From Tricholomella constricta (Eukaryota > Basidiomycota > Agaricomycetes > Agaricales > Lyophyllaceae), in the NCBI GenBank assembly GCA_013368375.1, contig JAACJP010000007.1, positions 992,001 through 1,056,000 on the forward strand: DNA of 64,000 nucleotides, in the 5' to 3' direction. The translations under genes were made by a program, and so were the position numbers. Shown piece after piece: positions 24,514-35,461 of this stretch; positions within the stretch are counted from its first letter, which is position 1; each line of letters begins with the position of its first letter. The notes beneath the pieces were generated by a model. It ran no database searches. It saw nothing but the letters and a program-made list of their open reading frames with translations, and was not told the origin of the DNA.

Positions 24514-25414
24514 CTACAGCTTCGCTGGCAATCTTCCTGCTCCGCTCAGCCTAATCGTCTCCCCGTTTACATAGGCGCAATCCAAGATCCATCTCACAGT
24601 CCGCGCAAACTCCGGCGGCTGTCCAAAGCGGCGCGGATACACCACACCATCGTTCTCCAAACTCTTCCGCGTTTTTCCGGGAAAGTGTGCCGTCATGTTG
24701 CTGGCGAAAACACCTGGGGCGATGGTGACAACGCGTACCGCATGCCGGGCGAGGTCGCGGGCCATGGGGAGCGTCATGGAACGCAATGCGCCTTTGGTGG
24801 CGGAATAGGCCGTCTGTCCCGGCTGGCCTTCGAACTACAGGCGACGTAAGTGTAAATCGCTAACTTTAGTGTAAGGTAAAGGGACAAACGCACAGCAGCT
24901 GCACTGGACACGAATATTATGACACCTCGCTCTCCATCCGGTGTATCCTCAGGCTTAACCTTGATGAGATGCGGAAGAGCCAGTCGGCTGAGATTGAACG
25001 AGCCCGTCAGATTCACAGAAAGGGCAAAGTCCCACAAATCGAGAGAATGAGGGTTATTCTGGGCGTCGATAATCTTAGCAGCAGTCCCGACCCCGGCGCA
25101 ATTGATGACACCGCCCAGTGGCGCTTTTGTCTCTGTGGTCCAAACGACCGTGGCATCTACTGCTGCTTGGATCTGATCAACAGCCGTGATATCAGTTTGG
25201 AAGAACTTGGTATGGGAGGTGGGGAGGTTGGCATCTTCGGGAGGTGGTGAACGGTCGAGAATTGCGATGAACGCGTTTGAGGTTAAAAGATCTTGTACAG
25301 TAGCAAGGCCGAGCCCAGAGGACCTGTATACGTCGGGCATTAGTGAATAGTAAGGATGAAGTAGACAGATACTTGCCCACCAGAAACGATGAATGTGCGA
25401 TTCTCAATCCTCAT
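24514..25414 (-). CDS. Short-chain dehydrogenase, 17-beta-HSD10 / type II 3-hydroxyacyl-CoA dehydrogenase-like
   Basis: Classical SDR with NAD(P) binding. The glycine motif SGGSSGLGLATVQDLL appears only if the first intron (25324-25376) uses a GC donor (GCAAGT...TACAG). Then come ILDRSPPP, FFQTDITAVDQIQAAVD, VINCAGVGTAAKI, a catalytic Ser in VIIFVSSAAA, and the YxxxK pair in GQTAYSATKGALRS. The tail PPEFARTVRWILDCAYVNGE followed by TIRLSGAGRLPAKL is that of the HSD10/short-chain L-3-hydroxyacyl-CoA dehydrogenase group, which acts on acyl-CoA and steroid or branched-chain intermediates, usually in mitochondria. No obvious presequence; the start MRIENRTFIVSGG leads straight into the fold. Two introns. 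Length about 265 residues fits the family. Confidence 0.88.
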
Positions 25415-25791
25415 GACAGTAAGTAGTCACTTTTCGTCGACGGAGCCAGCGTCGAATTATGGCAATCGGTCACTGCCCGGTCCGAGTCTGAATCACAAGG
25501 GAAGGCTTCCCTTGCTTTTGCCATACAGTAGTTAGCCTCCGTCAGAGCCAATACACTTACATCTGCGAGGATCTATGACGCGACAAAGATATGGGGCGTG
25601 CAGCAGCTATTGCAATCAATTTCAGATCAATTTCTCGTTCATGATGGCACGGGCTTCTCAAGCATTTCCCTCACGACTTCAAAAGACAGGGTGGGAGAAT
25701 GTAACGCAACTGGGCGACCAGCAGGGAGATATGATACATCGGTAGAGGATGGTATTTATATTTTTTGAGTATATTGTACGTCTACGATCTG
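25415..25791. other. Intergenic, promoter of the SDR gene
   Basis: Between the SDR start codon and the stop of the next minus-strand gene. Nothing recognisable beyond presumed promoter and 3' UTR. Confidence 0.4.
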
Positions 25792-27082
25792 CTAATGAAT
25801 GCTATTCACTGCTTCGTACCATTGTATAACACTTCCGATCAGGAATGCCCACCCGCCCCAGAATGTCGACAGCGAGCTCTGATACTCAACTCCAGGGTTT
25901 CCCTGTGCAGTATACCCCAGGGCACCACACAATGTGAAGCCAACAGCACCAACAAAATTCCAGACTGGAGCAAGTGAGATAACATGCTGGAAGGAAGCTA
26001 AAGGAACGCACAGCCAACGTGCCAACCTAGGCAATGGATATCAGGTTTATACCATCGCTTTTGGGATTCAAGCATGATGAACGTGCTAGTAGAAATTCAG
26101 ACACGCTACGTGGCAGAGGAGGGAAAATGGCACACGCGCTGACCATGAACCCGAAGCCTCCGACGACCTGAGGCGTCCAAAACACGGCGTCCAGCACCCC
26201 GGTGTGCTTGCTGATCTCCGACTGGATGCTGGGTAAAGCGGTCCATCTACGCGACGTCTTACTGCTTGAGCTATGCGATAAAATGTAACACAGGACACAC
26301 CCGCTGATCCAGAAGATGGTGGCCGCCCACAGTTGCACGAACGCAGCCAGGAATCCAAGCTCGTGAAAGTACCTTGTGTCCGTCGAGAACCAGATCCAGT
26401 GTGTCTCGGGCTTCACTGGCTGATCAGGCTCCACACCTCGCAGGAGAGACGGCGGACTTTCGTCACCTAATCCAGGCTTGGAATGCAGGAGGTGCAAATG
26501 GACGTTCCAACCAAATTCGGCAACGTCGTCGCGGTTCCAGGCTTCCAGGATGCCAAAGATGGAGCCGATTTCAAAGATAGTTGCACCCACCCACGCAGTC
26601 CAGCCGATGCTGGAGTCCGACTTTGCGACATGGGAAGTTACGTTCGGTAGGAAGACGATGAAGCCGTTGATGATCCATACGATACTACCTAGCGTAAATG
26701 ACTGATTGGAACATGGTGCGGCGTGTAAGCTGGGAAGCATCTGGGTCGAATAACGAAAAAAACGCACGATGGCCACCCACCAACTGATGTTCCAATACTC
26801 GATCTGCGTCATGTGGCAAAGCCTTTTGAAGAAGGTCTTGCCGAACCTTGGGCGCTGCGTGGGCGAGACATGCTTGTGTCGATGCTTTCGGTGGTCGCGA
26901 GATGTCCAGACAAAGTCTTTGTGTTCTTCTTGTGTCAAGGTGGCGTGTGTGGTGTGAAAAAAACGCTTGGCACAGCAAGGGAGGCCGTTTCGCAAAGTGT
27001 GCTTATGGACATTGGGGTGCAAGGTATGGTGCCACCGTGTCACGCCACATTCATGCTCGTATGCGAGCCCCGCGCTTTCCAT
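25792..27082 (-). CDS. Fungal multi-pass integral membrane protein of unknown function
   Basis: Predicted polytopic membrane protein. The start MESAGLAYEHECGVTRWHHT leads into a soluble His/Lys-rich part, then EYWNISWWVAI, FTLGSIVWIINGFIVFLP, WTAWVGATIFEIGSIFGILE, FLAAFVQLWAATIFWISGCV, VVGGFGFMVSA and, after splicing, WHVGFWNFVGAVGFTLCG and ALGY. It ends FWGGWAFLIGSVIQWYEAVN before SIH and stop. This corresponds to six or seven helices. I recall the pattern as a conserved fungal family without an assigned role. Introns: 26702-26767; one ending in CTACTAG that rejoins at TFIMLESQKRWYKP; and the last restoring GWHVGFWNF. The 66-base intron at 26702-26767 has no stop and is a multiple of three, so retention would not break the frame. 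Confidence 0.75.
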
Positions 27083-27597
27083 GGTCTAGGGGGTTGATGT
27101 GAAGAATTAAAAGTCTCCTCCGCGGCTGACGTCAAGATGTATTTTTAGTGTACGTGTCCTAAGAAAGGTCTCAAGTCGCTAGGGACCCTGCCCAACAGGA
27201 ATCGGGTAGGTTGAAAAGACGAGATTATGAGGCAATCTAAAGTCGGAGATCATCGTTCAGTGTCGCGCGATTGTTGTCGCCAGACGTGAAACGTACGTGT
27301 TTCCTTGCAGCGACTTCCACATAACATCAATCTTCACACCTTCCTTCAAAGCTTCATTCCCGCTACTTTAGTAGTGGGTCTTGGCAAAAAACCCCGCTTT
27401 TGCAACGTTTGCGTTCGCCGCGCAGTTCATTACATCATATCGCGTTTTTTCGTCATAAATGGCGTCGTCCTGGCGTCATTCGTTCTTTCGAGTTCTATCT
27501 CACTTTTCTTGTCTCGGCTCTGCCCGTTTCGTTTTGCTTTGGTTGAAGTAATGATTGCGCCGAATTGATCCCTTCTCTCATTCGTTCGCGGTTTACG
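27083..27597. other. Intergenic, promoter of the membrane protein gene
   Basis: About 500 bases upstream of the minus-strand membrane protein gene. Pyrimidine-rich runs lie in 27440-27560. No supported gene. Confidence 0.35.
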
Positions 27598-27876
27598 ATG
27601 ACACATGTTTTGAATCCTAATGCGTTGACACAGAAATACCTGCGACACTTGTATGATGTACAGCAGGTGCGTTCTATACAACCGGATTTCCTTCCTCGAT
27701 TCAATTCAATATTTTTTAGCAACACCGCCTGTAGTTTTCAACACTTTATTTGCATGCTCGATGCCAAGCAGATGGAGGTGCCGGTAGATCAAGGGATCAA
27801 GAATGACTTTGAACAATTGCGACAAATGACCGCAGTGCCTTCCACCATACCACGAGCGGATGCATTCGAGGCATAA
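27598..27876 (+). CDS. Possible small protein, unidentified
   Basis: An ATG-initiated frame of 92 codons: MTHVLNPNALTQKYLRHLYD, then QQV..., ending MTAVPSTIPRADAFEA and TAA. The middle contains a plausible spliceable segment (GTGCGT...TTTTTTAG), but removing it shortens the frame, so an intronless reading is simplest. No signal peptide, membrane segment or motif. It could be a real small gene or chance; transcript data are needed to tell. Confidence 0.28.
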   Translation: MTHVLNPNALTQKYLRHLYDVQQVRSIQPDFLPRFNSIFFSNTACSFQHFICMLDAKQMEVPVDQGIKNDFEQLRQMTAVPSTIPRADAFEA

Positions 27877-28410
27877 GGCTAAGGTCACTGAAATTCATAC
27901 ACGCCCGCACGCTCGTCGTGTCATACAGTCACAACTTTTTGCACATCAAAATAAACCGTTAACATTTTTCTAGTAGTCTACCATACATAATCTTATTTCC
28001 CTCCCTGTGCAGAGCCTTCCATGTTGGTGAACGGCGCTCGAGCTCCTATACTCTCCGTTGTCATGCTCAGGACCGCGAGAACACCTCGACAAAGTAAATG
28101 CCACGTATTCGGCAGAAGAACATCTTTCGCGACATAGGAAAAATTTGGTGTACTGAGCATTCAAACAATTGCTCTGCAGATAGCATGAAGTGTGACGGTA
28201 CTTGCAGACTGCTGGAGTCTGAACTGGTCTCTGTTTGCGGTCAACATACCGGGCCCTGCAGCGGAGCGCGCTAACGCTGCGGAGAACAACATCGTCGACC
28301 TGACATACAAGCGCTACTTCATCAAGAACTTTTGTCGCAAGACAATCATTAAATAGAACTTCATTCCTATCTTGGGCCCACCAATGTGCCTGCATTGCTC
28401 ACCCCATGCA

Positions 28411-28743
28411 ATGTCTAGAATGTTGATTCATTTGTCTGGCAACAGACCAATTACAATGCGCACATTGTCTGTGCCTTCATCTGACGATGAAAGTGATGTG
28501 GAAGAAGGAGAGATAACAGAGGCAATCAACAACTCAAGCGATACGAAGACTGCAAAGCGTCCTGCAGAGTGCATTTCAAAGGTAAGCTGCTTACTCGATA
28601 GGAAAAACGGCTACTGTTCTAAATACTATCAGAGCAAGCGTCGCCGTCAACACCGCAAGGATCTTGATGAAAGCCTTCAAGCAGCTCAAATTGAATGGGA
28701 GCAAGAGAAGATTAGATATGCAGAAGATGTATGTTCATCTTAA
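28411..28743 (+). CDS. Possible small acidic/basic protein, unidentified
   Basis: Open frame with ATGs at 28411 and 28456. The sequence has an acidic block (PSSDDESDVEEGEITEAINN) and a basic helical tail (KRRRQHRKDLDESLQAAQIE), a composition seen in nuclear or nucleic-acid-associated proteins. It overlaps a 142-codon minus-strand frame (27970-28395) at its left edge, so strand is uncertain. I recognise neither; this stretch may be a decayed gene or transposon piece. Confidence 0.28.
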   Translation: MSRMLIHLSGNRPITMRTLSVPSSDDESDVEEGEITEAINNSSDTKTAKRPAECISKVSCLLDRKNGYCSKYYQSKRRRQHRKDLDESLQAAQIEWEQEKIRYAEDVCSS

Positions 28744-28922
28744 TAAATCTAATAGTTTCAAAAAACCACTGTTTTAACAACAATTTTTTTTTGGAGTATA
28801 CCCTTATTGCATCACTTGTCAAAGTAGCGGGCTTTGCGGTCGTCAGAGCGCCCTTCCGATGTTATCCAGTATCAAACCAGCGTCTGTCTTCAACAAACTC
28901 CTGAAGGGCGAATTGGGACGAC

Positions 28923-28928
28923 AAAAAA
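28923..28928 (-). terminator. Pol III terminator of tRNA-Met
   Basis: Six A on the plus strand, i.e. a TTTTTT run on the minus strand, seven bases past the 3' end of the tRNA gene. Confidence 0.7.
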
Positions 28929-28935
28929 GCTACTG

Positions 28936-29043
28936 TGCCCCCTGCAAGGCTCGAACTTGCGACCTCAGGATTGTGATGGTTCCTCTTTGAACCCTCTCAT
29001 ATTTCTATGAGACCTGCGCTCTAGCCAACTGAGCCAAGGAGGC
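28936..29043 (-). tRNA. tRNA-Met (CAT), elongator, with a 34-base intron
   Basis: On the minus strand the acceptor arm GCCTCCT pairs with AGGGGGC (discriminator A). The D arm has GGCTCAGTTGGCTAGAGC and the T arm GCAAGTTCGAGCCTTGC. The anticodon arm is CAGGT-CTCATAA-TCCTG once a 34-base intron just 3' of the anticodon is removed; the T-T mismatch at the top of the stem is also found in yeast elongator Met tRNA. Inside the intron, TATGAG is complementary to the CTCATA of the anticodon loop, the classic pre-tRNA anticodon-intron helix. This makes it elongator rather than initiator Met. The CCA end is not encoded. Confidence 0.92.
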
Positions 29044-29288
29044 GTTATAAGGACTCACAGTTCTTAGCACATCCGTTTATTTAATACAAGTCGGTTGATC
29101 GCATGTGCGGTAATAGTGTCATTTTGTCCTCACGCTGGGCTTACTTGACTTCTATCTCCGTAGCTTTATTATCATGAAAAATTTGTGAGCACCTTATTAT
29201 ATGTAGAGTAGCGAACCTCCAACGCCCAAGTCTCCAAAGAGCCGCCATCCAAAAAAGCAGAGAAAAAAGTAGGAATTCCAATAGCAGT

Positions 29289-32200
29289 TCATTCAACATC
29301 TCGCCAGGGGCGATCCACGTTACCCTCATCTTCACCGATGGCGCCCACTCCCGCCAGGGTCAGTTCCTCCATCTGACGCGTGAAGTCATTCATGTCGATT
29401 TGGGCCGCCTCACGAATCTTCTTGTCGTATCCACCAGCCTCGTCGACGGGAGCCTTGGGATCCCAGGTGATAGGCGAGCCAGTCCAGCCATTGTTGTTGT
29501 GGATATAGTTCAAGAACGAGCGCCAAAGGGGATCGAGCGAGAGAACAGAGGGATCACCAATGACGATCAGGAGACATTTGGCGCGTGTGACTGCAACTGG
29601 AATGACGAATAAAATTCAATCGCGTGAATAGAGCACTTGTATGGTGAAGAACTGACCGTTGAACCGGCGTGGACTAGCGACGAAGCCGAGGGTGTGTCGC
29701 AAGTCGTACTCGACAAATTCAGTGCTGCTTCGGACGGTGGAGATGATGATCACCGGTCGTTCCTTCGCAAGAAATCAGAACAATGTAACGCCGACCCGCA
29801 GAACGAACAAACCTGTCCTTGAAATTCCTCGACGCTGCCTACTTTAATGCCATCCGCGACGTTACGCAAAGCCGTCCGGAGTTTACGGCAATGCGCGTTG
29901 TACGGGGCAATGATGCCGATATCGTTGTCAGCTAAGGTCGATATTATTTACGGCCATTTGGGAAATGGAACGTGCTAAAGACGCACTGGTTCTGAAGCGG
30001 CGATCTGAGCGCAGCGCCTGCACGTAAGCTTTCACCTGCAGCACTTCATCGATGTTGAAGAAAGAGGGCGACGACGCCTCGCGGTCGTCCTTTCCGCAGA
30101 GCCCATGGAATACGATGGAAAAATTCTTGTTTGGGAGGTACGAGGAGCCGATGTAGGAGTTAATGACTTTGGGATCACCGCACTGCTCAAGTTCGCTGTC
30201 GTAGAAGCGCTCGTTGGGAAATTTGAGAATCGTGCTGTGGGATCTAAAGTTCTTGACGAGCTTCACCACCCTGTATAAGTTGAAAGCTCAGAGTCACACC
30301 TCCTAAACAACAAGCAGCATAGGGCTTACGAAAATCCATAACCATCTTGCAAGTTGTACGCGTCCCTCTTCATAAGTCTCTCGATGTAGCTTATCTCAAG
30401 GCCGAGCTGACAAGCAATTCGAGAGCGAATGATGGGCCCAAGCTGCTTAGGATCGCCAGACAGAATCACATTTGTCCTCGGGTTCGCCATCGTTTTGATC
30501 GCAATGAACACCTCCGGCTCCGTCGCCTGTCCCGCTTCATCAATAAAGATATGCGAATAGTGACCGCGGGGGATACCGATTCCTGAGACGACTGACGCGG
30601 AGACGCAGGTGGTCACAACCACGCGGAAGCGCTTCATCTGCGCCATGGGTGGCACGGAGAAGTGCCCGTCGTGGCGAACGTGGCAGTAGTCGAGGAGCTC
30701 ATGTGGGACTTGCTCCTTTGCCCGAGACGGCGCGTAGAAGCGGAAGAGTTCGTTCCGCTTCAAATCCCGTAGGCGTATCGCGATGAGGTCCGCGGCGGAA
30801 TTACTGGGTGCACATGCTAGCACCTTTGCGTCGGGGTTGGACTCAAGGACTTGCTTGATGGCTTCCACCATTGTGATGGTCTTTCCCGTTCCAGGTCTGC
30901 AAAGTTCGATATGAGCACCCCATGGTTTGCGCAAGATCCATATGAAAGCTTACGGCCCGAAAATGACGAAGGGAAGTGAGCCGGGAGGCTGCTTCACAAT
31001 GGACATGACAGCCTGGAGCTGCGGAGGGTTCTTGCCAATGAGTGGGTTAATTGGACGAATGCGCACGTCCGCTTGTCTGGGGCACGGTCCCTTCGGAAGA
31101 TGTGTCTTTTTCGGGAACAACACGCGGTCTTCTGAGAAGGCACTGTCAAGGGCCTGGTGCTGCCGGCGGGCAGGGTAGCGGTTTAGTTTGAACCGGACGT
31201 TGTACAGCTGGTCCCGACTCCAACCTCTAAAGGACCTATCGAAGCGCAAGTTCACCTCCTCCTTGCGCACTGCATGAACTCCACCCTCGAACCAGTGCCC
31301 CTCGCGTGCACCCTTCGGCTGGACAAGAATTCGATCACCTATGGTCTAATCAGTAGATGTTCAAAATGTTATTCGAGAGCGAGGAATTCACCGACTAGCA
31401 CGCTGGGACGTTTTTCCGCCAATCCAGGAACCTCAAGCCTAGGTAGACGGTGCTTAAAGAAGCATTGAGCAGACTTTCTAGGTAGACTTACTGGTAGAAA
31501 GGCGGATACGTCGTCATTTTGACGTTTACCATGTCGTAGATCTCCAAATCCCGCCTTCGAAACAAAGTATCGATCAGTAAGGGCCATATTCATGTTTGCA
31601 AATGAACGCACTCCATCTGATGTTCTTCAATCCACAAGAGATGCTTGAATTGTCTGTCATAGCCCGAGCTGTCAAACTCCCTAGGTAGGAACACGCTCCG
31701 GATGCGCGCGAGCTTATGTTGCTGCGAGCCAGTGGAAAGAGTCATCGCCAGCTGGCTGGGAATGAGGGCGCGCGGGAGCGGAACCACATAAGGAACGGCT
31801 TTCATGGACGGCGGACGCACGCCCTCCACGACATCGAGCTCAAGCTGCCGTGCAGTCTTCGCCCGCGGGATATAGGGTGCAACTGGTCGCAGCCTCTCGT
31901 GGTCCTCTTTATTGCCCACAATGCCCTCCAGTTGGCGAACGATCACAAACCTTGTCCGCAGTTGTGCATCCTCAAAGAGAAATTCGGCACGGTCTTGGCA
32001 ACGTCCTATGTAGTTCTGACGGAAAGTGATGCTGAAATTCAACGGGGCGGTCGTGATATCTCGGCATCCTCCAAAGACTGCAACTTCGTAACTGCAGGAA
32101 CAAGTATGAGTGGAGAGCAGGCACCTTTGTGCAATGGAACGCACGAAGAATGTCCTCTGATAGCGCCCTTCGCAGAGGAAAGTTGAATATCAACCAGTGT

Positions 32201-32782
32201 AATCCTCGCTGAGGGGTTACTGGCTTTGATTGTACCACCTGAAACTCTTCCGCGTGCTGCGTCAGAAACCTCGACGACTCCAAAATCGAAATCCCCAGAC
32301 ACCAAGATCCCGTGCTTGTCCTTTTCTGCATCATCCAGTACAACCTTGAATGCAGCAAATTGCTCCTTCTCCAAGTGTTTCGGCGTCAGGATGTGACGAG
32401 CCCAATAGATATCTTGAATGTGCACGTTGCAAGTGACACAGAAAGTATGTTTTGGAATCTCTGTGAGCTCCTCTGGGACGACAGCGCTTGGCAGTACCCC
32501 GGCTTTGTTCGATTTCCTAATATGCTTAAAAGTTTTGAGGTGATTAGCCCAACCAGTTCTTCCGGGTTGTCGACTTTGACAGAGAGGACATTTGAAAACC
32601 AAAGATTCGCCACGGACTTTGTTGATATGAACCCGTGATTGAGTATGTTCCTCCATTTCGGCAGCCGACGCGCAAATGAACGCGCAAGGTTCGCAGGTGA
32701 GCATTGTATGTGTGTATCGGCATGATGGATCCTGGCAGAAGCCATCCTGGCGCAGGCGAGGACATATGTTAGCCGCAGACAT
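29289..32782 (-). CDS. MOV10/SDE3/Armitage-type RNA helicase with N-terminal zinc fingers
   Basis: Superfamily 1B (Upf1-like) helicase of the group that works with Argonaute in RNA silencing and transposon control (plant SDE3, fly Armitage, human MOV10). From the ATG at 32782: a CCCH-like finger (CPRLRQDGFCQDPSCRYTH), then Cys/His pairs of U1/C2H2 type (CEPCAFICASAAEMEEHTQ; CPLCQSRQPGRTGWANHLK; CVTCNVHIQDIYWARHILTP). A beta-rich region follows (RFVIVRQLEGIVGNKEDH). The helicase core has [16 protein letters not shown] (Walker A), FIDEAGQATEPE (motif II), VILSGDPKQLGPII, LVKNFRSHSTIL, and VGSVEEFQGQERPVIIISTV with VASPRRFNVAVTRAK (motifs V and VI). The C-terminus ends VDRPWRDVE. About nine introns. 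Helicase identity is firm; a silencing role is inferred from the family. Confidence 0.9.
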
Positions 32783-33253
32783 TGGAGCGAAGGGACGCGT
32801 CAAAGAAAAGGGAAAGAACCTTTCAGGCTTTATATGACCCTATCAAACGGCCGTTTACCTCATTTTACGCCATGAGGCTAATTAGCAGGACAGGAACGCT
32901 AGAAGGGTCGCAAATTTTCGATTCCTCAAATCTATGAAATGTGGATCCAGGCTGGAGCTATCCATACTTGGCTGCGGCGCTGGGCAGGAAATGTGACAAT
33001 TCATTGCTCGATCATCGAAGACCCGGTCGACACTCAAGTCCACCATAGGACAATGTGAAGTGGTGAAAGGGCTGACCGCGCATACTGTCAAGGTGGTGTG
33101 TAGTTGGTGTGTAGTGAAAACCAAACGTGCGAACTTTCCAAAGAGGCAATCAAGGCTCTTCCTTGCGCATCCGAAACATGATACAATTTTTCGCAAGGAA
33201 CGTTAGTTGCGAAAGACCAGATAATAGTAGCACGACAAAGGAAAAATATAACT
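32783..33253. other. Intergenic between the helicase and RPT6
   Basis: Promoter of the minus-strand helicase and 3' UTR of the minus-strand RPT6. Open frames at 32882-33196 have no family features. Confidence 0.4.
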
Positions 33254-34811
<1,558 letters not shown>

Positions 34812-35461
34812 CGTAAAGTGTAAGCTCAGAGGTGTACGCGTCGTGCTGCGTCACGGGTCACGCATCACGGATTTAACGTTTGTTTGGAGGAGATGGGAAT
34901 GCCAATCACGACAAATTCTTACGCGCCGCATCTACTAAATCGAGTCCGTATGCGTGGAGATAAACGCTACTTTAAAGAATTCTTGAGCTGATATAAGTAC
35001 AGAATTTGAGTGTATATGTACAAGTGGCATAATCCAGTATGACTGCGGCCGAATAGAATGTATCGCCGGCCATGATATCTAGGTGAGATTGTGGTTCTCC
35101 ATAAGTGCGAAAAAAAAATCAGAAACAATGTCAATGTGGCGGTTTGGCATGTAACAAGGACAGAAGCGAAGTTCGCAGGCCTGAAAGAAGGAGCATGGGG
35201 AAGAGGAAGGGATAGGCTTTCGTAAGCGTGTCGTCGATATCGTTTGATTGGCTTGTGTACTGTACAACATGTACAGGTACACGACGGGGCTTGAGGAGTC
35301 CAGTCGTGATGGGAGTGGCAAAAGGAGAGTATGGGACGCAGAGAGGGGAAGGATTCAAGAGCTAACGATATATGCCGCAAGGGGATAAACAAACCAAAAA
35401 GAAAAAGAGAGCAAATTGGATGGGGATAGATAAATCAAGGAAATAAAGAGCAAGATAATAA
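34812..35461. other. Intergenic, RPT6 promoter and 3' flank of the G-alpha gene
   Basis: About 650 bases. No coding sequence supported; open frames on the minus strand here (34967-35392) are low-complexity and overlap the G-alpha 3' flank. Confidence 0.4.
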
